A stretch of DNA of 64,000 bases, taken from positions 1-64,000 of the forward strand of contig JAXDOD010000130.1 in assembly GCA_034669045.1 (NCBI GenBank). Reading direction: 5' to 3'. Below, piece by piece: positions 43,335 to 51,261 of the stretch. The first letter of the stretch is position 1; each line of letters begins with the position of its first letter. The notes below the pieces were generated by a model. The model was not told the origin of the DNA and made no database searches. It saw nothing but the letters and a program-made list of their open reading frames with translations. This stretch comes from VAZQ01 sp034669045 (lineage in GTDB: Bacteria; Pseudomonadota; Alphaproteobacteria; Rhizobiales; Xanthobacteraceae). The position numbers and the translations under genes were made by a program.

Positions 43335-43595
43335 TCGCTCCGACCTGAGCGCACGCGCGCGCCTCAATGGTTTGACATCGCGCGCGCGTCGCGCCGGCCG
43401 CGACTGGCCGCCAGCGGCCGAGGATCAGCACGATGCCGAGCAGGACGAACCCGGTCCGGCATAGAGCTCGCCGGGAATCCTGCCCCGGCTTGGTGATTCC
43501 GAACCCCCGTCGCGAGGCTGACGAGCGCTCGCTGGATTGGCCCCATCTGAGGAACGTTCTCTTTTGCTTGCAAATCGCATAGGCTTCGCCGCGCC

Positions 43596-44381
43596 ATGCA
43601 TACGATCGCCAAGGCTTCGTCGGCGGCGGGAGCGTTTTGCGGGACACTCCTGGCGATTGCGCTTGCGACGTCGAACGCGCGCGCCGATCAGCGCGCGGAA
43701 TTCCTCGCCGGCCGCACGCGCGACTGCCCGCGCTGCGATCTCGCCGGCGAGAACTTCAAGCGCCGCGATCTCGCCGGCGCCGACCTTTCCGGCGCCAACC
43801 TCGGCAAGGCGACGTTTCACGATGCGAGGCTGACGGGTGCGCGCCTGACCGGCGCCGATCTTTCGGGCGCCAACCTCAACAAGGCCAATCTCGCCCGCGC
43901 CGATCTCAGCGGCGCCAAGCTGCGCGAGGCCATGCTCTACGCCGCCAATCTCGACGGCGCCAAGCTGGCCGGCGCAGACCTGAGCGAGGCGATGATGGGC
44001 ACCGCGCGCATGACGCGCAGCGATCTCAGCAAGGCGACGTTGCGCAATGTCGACTTGCGCAAGGCCCGCCTGGCGGAGGCGATTCTGGTGGAGGCGGATA
44101 TGTCAGGCATTGCGCTTGACGCCGCCATTCTGCGCGGCGCGCGGCTTGACGGGTCGCGGCTGGCGGACGCGCGCCTGATGGCGGCGGAACTCATCGGCGC
44201 GAGCCTCCTCGGCGCCGACCTCACCGATGCCGACGCGCAGGCGGCCAATTTGCGCGGTGCAGATCTCACGCGCGCGAATCTCACGGGCGCCAATCTGCAC
44301 CGGGCGAACCTCTATGAGGCCAAGCTCGACGACGCCGTCTTCCGCGACACCACCATGCCGGACGGCACCAAGCGCCCGTGA
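43596..44381 (+). CDS. Exported pentapeptide-repeat protein
   Basis: A 261-residue protein. After a signal peptide ending near 'NARA' comes 'CPRCDLAGENFKRRDLAGAD', then about 38 repeats of the A(D/N)LxxA type to the end ('GADLTRANLTGANLHRANLY'). The repeats build a right-handed quadrilateral beta-helix. The start also carries a Cys-x-x-Cys pair. Secreted pentapeptide-repeat proteins lack a general function; some mimic DNA. It ends one base before the stop of the convergent gene. Confidence 0.9.
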   Translation: MHTIAKASSAAGAFCGTLLAIALATSNARADQRAEFLAGRTRDCPRCDLAGENFKRRDLAGADLSGANLGKATFHDARLTGARLTGADLSGANLNKANLARADLSGAKLREAMLYAANLDGAKLAGADLSEAMMGTARMTRSDLSKATLRNVDLRKARLAEAILVEADMSGIALDAAILRGARLDGSRLADARLMAAELIGASLLGADLTDADAQAANLRGADLTRANLTGANLHRANLYEAKLDDAVFRDTTMPDGTKRP

Positions 44382-44382
44382 A

Positions 44383-45138
44383 CTACCGTGGATCGTCGAG
44401 CTCATAGATTTCCAGCCGCGCGGAGCTTTCGAACTGACCTTGCGTGAGCTGCGTCGGCAGTTGCGGGTTGGTGCCGCTCTGGCCCGGCTTGCGGAAGAGA
44501 CTGGCGCGCAGCACGATCTTGCGCCGGTTCGCCGCGTCTGTCATCTCGCACGACTGCTTGACCAGAAGGTCGCCGACCGCGCTCTCGCCTTCGGCTGGCG
44601 GCAGTGACGTGCAGTACCGTGCCGCGTCGATGTCGTAGCGCGAAGCCATCATCGCACCGAACAGATAGGCGTCTTCGCGCTTGCGCAGATTGGCCTCGGT
44701 GATGTCGTTGCGGTGGTCGGGTCGGGGGTCGGTCACGATGCGAACGCCCTTGAGCACGCCGGTGTCGTCGAACAGCGCCGAGACGATCACCGGAAAGCCC
44801 AATTCGGTCGTACCCGCCCAGCGCGTGATCTCGCGGTCGATGTCCATGGCGCGCGCGATATATTCGAGCTCGTCGTCATATTCGAAATAGACTTCGCGCA
44901 AGCCGGTGGGCTCCGCGCGGCAGCGCATGACGTCGCTCCACCCCGCGAGTTGCGCCCGCGGCGCGCCGCCGTTCGCACCGCAGGCGAAGCCGCGGAATTC
45001 GGCCGGCGACGGCTGTGCGGATATCGGCTGCCCGAGCTTGAGATCCCAGATGGTGGCGCGCCGCAGCGGCTGCGCATCGGCGCTCGCCGGCCAGACCAGC
45101 GCAAGCACGAGTATCGTCGCCGGCCGCCATGCCATCAT
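44383..45138 (-). CDS. Exported protein of unknown function
   Basis: A 251-residue protein. I chose the ATG at 45138 (MMAWRPATILVLALVWPASA) because it gives a clean signal peptide and follows GGGA; the frame is open far upstream. The mature part contains 'IWDLKLGQPISAQPSPAEFRGFACG', 'MRCRAEPTGLREVYFEYDDE', 'LGFPVIVSALFDDTGVLKGV' and 'RIVTDPRPDHRND'. Two pairs of cysteines are visible. I do not recognise the family. Convergent with the pentapeptide-repeat gene. Confidence 0.75.
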   Translation of the reverse strand: MMAWRPATILVLALVWPASADAQPLRRATIWDLKLGQPISAQPSPAEFRGFACGANGGAPRAQLAGWSDVMRCRAEPTGLREVYFEYDDELEYIARAMDIDREITRWAGTTELGFPVIVSALFDDTGVLKGVRIVTDPRPDHRNDITEANLRKREDAYLFGAMMASRYDIDAARYCTSLPPAEGESAVGDLLVKQSCEMTDAANRRKIVLRASLFRKPGQSGTNPQLPTQLTQGQFESSARLEIYELDDPR

Positions 45139-45367
45139 GAGTGGTCCCTTCGGGCGCCCGATGGTACCGCCTGTCATGGCTGGCGCCAATGCGGGCTTGG
45201 ACGACCCGCGAGCGACTGCGAGAACATGATTCCAAACCCGCAGACTTTCGGATTGGATCGTGCGACCTGCAAAGACTAAGACCGATATCGCGGATTTAAT
45301 CCGAGACCATTTCGCTCTAATGTCGAAGAGGGGCGCCCTATTCAACGCGGGAGCGACAGGCTTGAGT

Positions 45368-45886
45368 ATGAAAAGCAAGATGCTGGGGCCGCTGATCGGC
45401 GCGGCCATCGCGGGCCTGATGATCCTGTCCAGCGCGGCTGCGCAGGCGCAGGCGCCCGATCCTGCCGATCTCGCGGCGGGAATGAGTCTGTTCCTGCAAA
45501 AGGGTGATTGTCAGGCCTGCCACGGCTGGGCCGGCGATGGGCGCAAGATGGACAGTCAGATGCCGGACGGCGCCGATCTGCGCGCGCGCCCGATCGACCG
45601 GGCGACGCTCATCACCACCATCAAATGCGGCCGCCCCGGAACCGGCATGCCGGCCTTCGACCCGCTGGCCTACAGCGACGGGCGTTGCTTCGGCCTCAAG
45701 CAGGCCGATCTCCTTGCGCGCGGCCTGGAACTGTCCGACCCGCCGGCGACCTTGCAGCCAAACGAGATCGAGCTGCTGGTGGACTTCATGCTGGCGAAGA
45801 TCGTGGGCAAGGGCCCGCTCGACCGCGCCGGATGCATCGCCTTCTGGGGCCGTGAGGTCGACGCCTGCAGCGAGCTGGCGAAGTAG
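45368..45886 (+). CDS. c-type cytochrome, single haem
   Basis: A 172-residue periplasmic protein. The ATG at 45368 (MKSKMLGPLIGAAIAGLMIL) gives a signal peptide ending near 'AAAQAQ'; longer starts are possible. One haem site 'GDCQACHGWAG' is followed by a distal-Met region 'CGRPGTGMPAFDPLAYSD'. The C-terminal 'CIAFWGREVDACSELAK' adds a possible disulfide. The resemblance is to cytochromes paired with quinoprotein dehydrogenases. The PQQ dehydrogenase gene converges on it 95 bp away, so it may accept electrons from that enzyme (inference). Confidence 0.85.
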   Translation: MKSKMLGPLIGAAIAGLMILSSAAAQAQAPDPADLAAGMSLFLQKGDCQACHGWAGDGRKMDSQMPDGADLRARPIDRATLITTIKCGRPGTGMPAFDPLAYSDGRCFGLKQADLLARGLELSDPPATLQPNEIELLVDFMLAKIVGKGPLDRAGCIAFWGREVDACSELAK

Positions 45887-45981
45887 CGGCTCGGGTCCGT
45901 GGTTTCTCCGACCTCGTCGTGAGGCGCGCCGCTTCGTGACGCGTCTCGCCCTCAGGGCGATCGAACCTCGTTGCGACCGCT

Positions 45982-47748
45982 TCAATTCAACGCGAACACG
46001 AACAGGTAGCTCGAGTTCTCGAGCTTGTCGAACTTGACCGGATGCAGGTGCCGGCCGCTGGTCTGCACCGCCAGATACTGCTTGGGCCCGATCGCATAGG
46101 TCACGGGAGCGCCCTTGAGCGGCGTCCCGACGTTGAAGCGCCAGAGCTCTTCCAGCGTCTCGTCGTTGTAGGCAATGATCCAGCCGTCCTGCAGCGCCGT
46201 GAACACCACGCCGCCGGCCGTGACGAGAGCGCCGGAGCGGATCTCGATATCGGTGACCGCCTTGGCCAGGATCTTGTGGTTGACCGCGTCGTAGGCGGTG
46301 ATCGAACCGTAATAGAGGTCGCTCGTGTAGGTGCGCTTGTCGCTCTTCTGCGGATCGAGGCCGCCCTCGGGGCTCTTGAACCGGTACTCCGCGCCGTTCT
46401 GCGTGAAGCAGCCCTCGGTGCCCACTCCGTACGCGATCTTCTTTTCCGGATTGTAGGCGGTCGGCTGATAGGCGACGCCGCCGTGCCAGGTCGGGCAGGC
46501 GCGCTTCATGCCGTCGCCGCGCATGGCGCGAGCGGCCGGAATGTATTGCTGCACGTCGAGCTTGGGATCGTATTCGACCGGTTTGCCGGTCTTGGGATCG
46601 AGGCCCTTGGTCCAGTTCAGCTCGTTCACATACTGGCTGCCTTTGATGAAGCTGCCGTTGTTGCGGTCGAGCGAGTAGAATATGCCGTTGCGTCCGAAGT
46701 GACCTACCACCTTGCGCGGCTCGCCGTTGATGGTGGTGTCGTAGAGCATGTGGATGCCGTTCTCGTCATAATCCCATGACTCGTTCGGGACGTACTGGAA
46801 ATGCCAGGCGAGCTTGCCGGTCTCGATGTCGATTGCGACCGCCGAGTTGGTGTAGAGGTTGTCGCCGGGCCGCGATTGCGGATCGTATTGCGGCACCGGG
46901 TTGCCGGTTCCCCAGATGGTGAGCTTGGTGGCCGGATCGTAGGAGCCGGTCTGCCACATCCCGCCGCCACCGGTCTTCCAGGCGTTGTTCTTGTCCTTCC
47001 AGGTTTCGCTGCCCGGCTCGCCAGGCTTCGGGACCGCCCACCAGCGCCAGAGCTCATCGCCGGTGCGTGCGTCGAGCGCGGCGAGCCAGCCGCGCGTTCC
47101 GGCGTCACCATTGCCGTTGGCGACCAGAATCTTGCCCTCGGCGGCAATCGGGGCAGTTGCGAAGCGTTCCTTGGTGCCGAATTCGTTGTTGCCGGCGACC
47201 TTTTTGTCCCACACGACCTGGCCGCTGTCGCGGTTGAGCGCGACCACGCGGCCGTCGGGAAGGTTGGCAACCACGAGGTCTTCCCAGAGCGCGATGCCGC
47301 GCGTCTGCGGGCGGTTGCCCTCGTGCCGCACGCCGAGATCGTTGTGCCAGACGAAGGTGCCTTGGTTCCCCTGGCGCGCGTCGATCTTGTAGATGCCGCC
47401 CCAGCCGTCGCTCGTGTACATGAAGCCGTTATCGATGAGCGGGCTGATCTCGGCTTCCGGTCCGTTCTGCTTGACGTCCTGCATGCCGGAGAGCGCGAGC
47501 GCCCAGACCATGCGCAGGTTCTTGACGTTCTCGCGACTGATCTGGGTAAGCTTGGAATAGCGCTGGGACCCGTAGTCGCCGTTTTGCATGAGCCAGTTCT
47601 GCGGCTCGTTCTGCGCGTTGAGCAGCCGCTCCTTGTTCACGGTCATCTTGTATTGAGCCGTGAGCGGAGAAGATGTGAGCGCGACGGCGGATACCCCGGC
47701 CATCGCGGCGCAAGTGAATGTCACGAGAGTCCGGACGCGCTTGTTCAT
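45982..47748 (-). CDS. PQQ-dependent alcohol dehydrogenase-type quinoprotein
   Basis: A 588-residue periplasmic protein from ATG 47748 after GGGAGA. The signal peptide is MNKRVRTLVTFTCAAMAGVS. An eight-bladed propeller follows with tryptophan-docking-type repeats ('WLMQNGDYGSQRYSKLTQIS', 'YTSDGWGGIYKIDARQG', 'VVFTALQDGWIIAYNDETLEELW'). Putative PQQ/metal residues are Asp215 in 'NGNGDAGTRGW' (usually Glu), Asn283 in 'WGTGNPVPQYDP', and Asp326 plus Asp328 in 'SWDYDENG'. An Asp two positions after the catalytic Asp is the mark of lanthanide-using XoxF-type enzymes. The vicinal Cys-Cys that normally stacks on PQQ is not present. Substrate unknown. Confidence 0.9.
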   Translation of the reverse strand: MNKRVRTLVTFTCAAMAGVSAVALTSSPLTAQYKMTVNKERLLNAQNEPQNWLMQNGDYGSQRYSKLTQISRENVKNLRMVWALALSGMQDVKQNGPEAEISPLIDNGFMYTSDGWGGIYKIDARQGNQGTFVWHNDLGVRHEGNRPQTRGIALWEDLVVANLPDGRVVALNRDSGQVVWDKKVAGNNEFGTKERFATAPIAAEGKILVANGNGDAGTRGWLAALDARTGDELWRWWAVPKPGEPGSETWKDKNNAWKTGGGGMWQTGSYDPATKLTIWGTGNPVPQYDPQSRPGDNLYTNSAVAIDIETGKLAWHFQYVPNESWDYDENGIHMLYDTTINGEPRKVVGHFGRNGIFYSLDRNNGSFIKGSQYVNELNWTKGLDPKTGKPVEYDPKLDVQQYIPAARAMRGDGMKRACPTWHGGVAYQPTAYNPEKKIAYGVGTEGCFTQNGAEYRFKSPEGGLDPQKSDKRTYTSDLYYGSITAYDAVNHKILAKAVTDIEIRSGALVTAGGVVFTALQDGWIIAYNDETLEELWRFNVGTPLKGAPVTYAIGPKQYLAVQTSGRHLHPVKFDKLENSSYLFVFALN

Positions 47749-47883
47749 GATATCTCTCCCTTGCTGCGCTTCTTGATGGAGCGCTGCCTTGCGTCGACTG
47801 CGAAATGGGATTCTAGCCGTGAAGCGCACGCCGGACAATGGCCGGAACGGCTGTCCCGGCTGGCGGCAGGGGAGGAGCGACGC

Positions 47884-48114
47884 TCACTTCCCGGCGGCCT
47901 TTCGCAACGCGTCGTTGATGCGGTCCTGCCAGCCGGGACCCGCTTCCTGGAAAAAGTCGAGCACGTCGCGGTCGATGCGCAGCGATACCGTCTCCTTGGC
48001 GTTCGGGATCGCCGGTTTCTTGGCCGGCAGCTCGGCGGGTTTCGTCGTCGCTGCCTTGAACGCCGCTTCGGCCGCATCGCGCGGGTCGCCTGGTCGTCGT
48101 CTGCTGGTTGTCAT
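47884..48114 (-). CDS. BrnA-type antitoxin, orphan
   Basis: A 76-residue protein from ATG 48114 (MTTSRRRPGDPRDAAEAAFK). The C-terminal part 'ETVSLRIDRDVLDFFQEAG' and 'GWQDRINDALRKAAG' is the ribbon-helix-helix-like BrnA domain. BrnA normally neutralises the RNase toxin BrnT, encoded just upstream. The 174 bp upstream here hold no BrnT-like sequence, so it stands alone. It may be a remnant of a toxin-antitoxin pair or a regulator. Confidence 0.78.
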   Translation of the reverse strand: MTTSRRRPGDPRDAAEAAFKAATTKPAELPAKKPAIPNAKETVSLRIDRDVLDFFQEAGPGWQDRINDALRKAAGK

Positions 48115-48288
48115 TTGGTGAACCCTTGTCAGTCCGTCACACGCCACGCCGCTCGTCCCCGTGAAAGCGACACCCGGAGTTTTCAGCCGCATTGGCGGCA
48201 GGCAGAAAGCCGCCGAGGGTAGCGTGGGCGCCGGCCGGCCGCCAGCGAGCCTTGCGTTTCCATTCGGTCACGGCGGGGCCGTCGCACG

Positions 48289-49245
48289 TCAAATCGTCGG
48301 CAGCCGCGGCATCACATGCAGTGCGTTCTCGCGTTCGACCGCCCGCATCTCCTCCGGGCTGAACAGCCTCTGCAGGCCCGCCACCTGATAGTCGCTAGGC
48401 CGGTATGGAAAATCGGTGCCGAGCAGGATCTGCGACACCGGCGTGATCTGGCCGAGCGCCGCGATCGCGGGGGCATTGGCGGCCAGCGCCGTATCGTAGT
48501 GGAAGCGCCTGAGCTCGGCAAAAACCTTGTTGGGCGTGAACGCCGCGTAGCGCGGGTTGGACGTCGAGAGCGTTGCATAGCGGTCGATGAACATCGGCAT
48601 CGCGCCGCCGGCGTGGGTGAAGATGAACTTGACGTTGCGGCAGCGCATCGACGTGCCGGTGAACAGCAGATTCGTGATCGCGCGCGCCGTGTCGGCGCCG
48701 TATTCGACCATCGACGGTGGGATCATCGGCAGCGTCACCGAGCAGCACGTCGGCAGGTTTGGATGCACGAAGGTCACGACGCCGCGCCGGTTGAGATCGT
48801 CCATCACGGGATCGAAGGACGGATCGCCGAGCCAGCGGTCGCGGTAGCTCGTGAGCAGGCACACGCCATCCATCTTGAGCGTGTCGAGCGCGTACTCGAT
48901 CTCCTTGAGGGTTTCGTCCACGTAGGGCATCGGCAGGGTCGCGAACGATCCGAACCGGCCGGGATGGTCTGCCATCAGCGTCATCGCGTAGTCGTTGCAC
49001 TCGCGCGCGAGACGGCGGGCGTCGTCCTTGGGCAGGAAGCTCACCGCCGGTATCGGCACCGAGAGCACGGACAGGCCGATGCCCGCCTTGTCCATGTCGT
49101 CGATCGCTTGCTGCGGCGTCCAGCCGGATTGCGCAGGGTGGCCGAGCTTCGCCTTTTTCATCGGTTCGACTAGAGCCGGCGGCATGTGATGGTTGTGCAC
49201 ATTGATGCGGCGAGGCTGCGCGCCGCTTTGATCGGAGAAACTCAT
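48289..49245 (-). CDS. Amidohydrolase family protein (ACMSD-like)
   Basis: A 318-residue protein from ATG 49245 (MSFSDQSGAQPRRINVHNHH). The metal-binding set is visible: 'NVHNHHMPPAL' (His-x-His at the start), 'FVHPNLP', 'FIFTHAGGAMPMFIDRY' and 'ILLGTDFPYRPSDY' with the catalytic Asp. This is the amidohydrolase_2 group including aminocarboxymuconate-semialdehyde decarboxylase and gamma-resorcylate decarboxylase. It would act as a cytoplasmic metal-dependent decarboxylase or hydrolase on an aromatic-derived acid. It is divergent from the SDR gene at 49396. Confidence 0.9.
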   Translation of the reverse strand: MSFSDQSGAQPRRINVHNHHMPPALVEPMKKAKLGHPAQSGWTPQQAIDDMDKAGIGLSVLSVPIPAVSFLPKDDARRLARECNDYAMTLMADHPGRFGSFATLPMPYVDETLKEIEYALDTLKMDGVCLLTSYRDRWLGDPSFDPVMDDLNRRGVVTFVHPNLPTCCSVTLPMIPPSMVEYGADTARAITNLLFTGTSMRCRNVKFIFTHAGGAMPMFIDRYATLSTSNPRYAAFTPNKVFAELRRFHYDTALAANAPAIAALGQITPVSQILLGTDFPYRPSDYQVAGLQRLFSPEEMRAVERENALHVMPRLPTI

Positions 49246-49395
49246 GATGCCCCTGCTGCCGGTTGCGTCGACGTCCGCTGAGTCGATCAACCCTGACTGT
49301 GCCATCGATCGTTCAGGTGATCGAGGACCTCGTCCCTTGTGCGGCGCGTTGCGCGACGGTACGTTGCGATCCTCATCCGCGAAAGACCAGCGAGC

Positions 49396-50157
49396 ATGGA
49401 CAGCCGCCCTCTTCTCGGCCGCGTTGCGCTTGTGACCGGCTCGTCCCGACGCATCGGGCGCGAGATCGTCCTGACTCTGGCTCGGGCCGGCGCCGACGTC
49501 ATCGTGCACGGGCATAGCAACGCCAGCGCGGCCGAGGCGGTGCGACGCGAAGTCGAGGCGCTCGGAGTCAAGGCCACCGTCGCGCTCTGCGACGTATCGG
49601 ATCACACGGCCGTCGGAAAAATGATCGAGGCCGCGGTGCGCGACCACGGCCGCCTCGACGTCCTGGTCAACAACGCGGCGGTGCGGCGGCGGCGCGGGCT
49701 CGCCGAGATCACCGTGGCGGAATGGCGCGAGGTGGTCGGGGTCATCCTCGACGGCGCCTTCAACTGCGCGCAGGCGGCGGCTCCGCATCTGGCGCGCGGC
49801 GGCGTGGGCCGCATCATCAATATCGGCGGCGACTCAGCCTTCACCGGTGCGCGCGAGCACGCCCACGTGATCGCCGCCAAGGCCGGCCTGCAAGGGCTCA
49901 CGCGCGCGCTCGCCGCCGACCTCGCCGCGCAGGCGGTCGCCGTCAACATGATCTCGCCGGGCTATATCGAAGCCCGGGAGGACGACCCGAAGCGCACCGC
50001 CGAGCGGCGCCAGCATTATGCGCTCGACCGCATCCCGCTCGGCCATCCCGGCGCTCCCGCCGACATCGCGGCGGTGGTGACGGCGCTTGCCGGCGACGGC
50101 TTCGGCTACGTCACCGGCCAGACGCTGCACGTCAACGGCGGGTTCCTGATGGCGTAG
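49396..50157 (+). CDS. Short-chain dehydrogenase/reductase with altered catalytic Tyr
   Basis: A 253-residue SDR from ATG 49396 (MDSRPLLGRVALVTGSSRRI). The cofactor motif is 'TGSSRRIG' and 'VLVNNAAV' is intact. In the active site Ser147 ('GGDSAF') and Lys162 ('AAKAGL') are present, but the expected Tyr at 158 is Val ('HAHVIAAK'). It ends in a canonical 'GYVTGQTLHVNGGFLMA'. Without Tyr it may not reduce carbonyls normally. Substrate unknown. Confidence 0.88.
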   Translation: MDSRPLLGRVALVTGSSRRIGREIVLTLARAGADVIVHGHSNASAAEAVRREVEALGVKATVALCDVSDHTAVGKMIEAAVRDHGRLDVLVNNAAVRRRRGLAEITVAEWREVVGVILDGAFNCAQAAAPHLARGGVGRIINIGGDSAFTGAREHAHVIAAKAGLQGLTRALAADLAAQAVAVNMISPGYIEAREDDPKRTAERRQHYALDRIPLGHPGAPADIAAVVTALAGDGFGYVTGQTLHVNGGFLMA

Positions 50158-50166
50158 GAGCGGCGC

Positions 50167-51207
50167 TCAGTCCGCCAGCGCCTTGCGCACCGTCAGGATC
50201 ACGGCCTCGGGCAGCGCATAGGCCTCGCGCACGATGCGCTCCATCTCCTCGCCCGTGGTCGGATCGAAGCTGAGTTGGAGCTTCTGGAGATCGGCGATGA
50301 AGTCCGGATCCTTCATCGTCGCCATGAAGGCTTCGCGTAGCGCCTTGAGCCGTTCCGCCGGGATCCCGGGCGGAGCGACATAGGGCCGCGCCAGGATGGT
50401 GCTCATGAAGATGACGTCGAGCGCCTTCTTCTCGTCCTCGCTCGCGACGAAGTCACGCACCAGCGGGACGCTCGCCGGCACTTCCGGCATCTTCCGCGGC
50501 GCAAGCTGCGCGATCAGATTGATGCTGCCGTTCTTGAGCCAGTCCGGACGCGACGCCTTGATGCCTTCCATGTCCCATACCCGTCCCGTCAGCTCGCCGC
50601 GTTCGATCGCGATCGCGATTTCGCGCGTCCCGGGATAGCCGGTGATGATTTTCAGGTTGTCGAGACGAAGCACGTTCTTGATCGACAACGGCAGAAGATA
50701 GGTGTCGCCGGTGCGCGACGGCGCGCCGATGATGAGCGGCTTGTCCCGCAGATCGGCGAGGCTCTTGATGCCGGTGGTGTGCCAGGCGATCAGAACACCG
50801 GCCGACGTGACCGCATTTCCGATCATCGCCAAGTCCGGACCGCTGAACTGGGCCTTCGACGCCCCACCGCTGAACAGCGGCTCGAACAACAAGGCGGAAT
50901 TGACCGCCCCGAAGGCCGTGCCGTCGGCCGGCGCGCGTTTGGCCAGGTGATTGCCGAGCACCATGCTGCTGGCGCCCGGCATGTTGACCGGGATGATCGC
51001 GGGATTGCCAGGAATATGCCGCGACATGTGCCGGCTGATCGTGCGCGCGAACAGGTCGTAGCCACCGCCGACGCCGTAGCCGATGTAGCAGGTGACAGTC
51101 TTGCCGCGATAAAAATCGGCGATCGCCTCCGCGGCGGCGATGCCGTCCGGCGGCAACGCACCGATTGCGGTCAGGACGAGGGCGATCGCGAATGGACGCA
51201 GGCGCAT
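50167..51207 (-). CDS. Bug/TctC-family periplasmic receptor
   Basis: A 346-residue exported protein from ATG 51207 (MRLRPFAIALVLTAIGALPP), signal peptide ending near 'AAAEA'. Features: 'DFYRGKTVTCYIGYGVGGGYDLFAR', 'HMSRHIPGNPAIIPVNMPGASSMVLGNHLAKRAPADGTAFG', 'ITGYPGTREIAIAIERGELTG'. It is 54 bp downstream of the ADP-forming CoA-ligase gene on the same strand. The pairing of receptor and CoA ligase suggests the imported acid is activated directly with ATP. Confidence 0.93.
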   Translation of the reverse strand: MRLRPFAIALVLTAIGALPPDGIAAAEAIADFYRGKTVTCYIGYGVGGGYDLFARTISRHMSRHIPGNPAIIPVNMPGASSMVLGNHLAKRAPADGTAFGAVNSALLFEPLFSGGASKAQFSGPDLAMIGNAVTSAGVLIAWHTTGIKSLADLRDKPLIIGAPSRTGDTYLLPLSIKNVLRLDNLKIITGYPGTREIAIAIERGELTGRVWDMEGIKASRPDWLKNGSINLIAQLAPRKMPEVPASVPLVRDFVASEDEKKALDVIFMSTILARPYVAPPGIPAERLKALREAFMATMKDPDFIADLQKLQLSFDPTTGEEMERIVREAYALPEAVILTVRKALAD

Positions 51208-51261
51208 GAACCGACCCCGTCTTGGTTGCTCGCCATTTCGACCACGCCGGTGAACGGCGCG

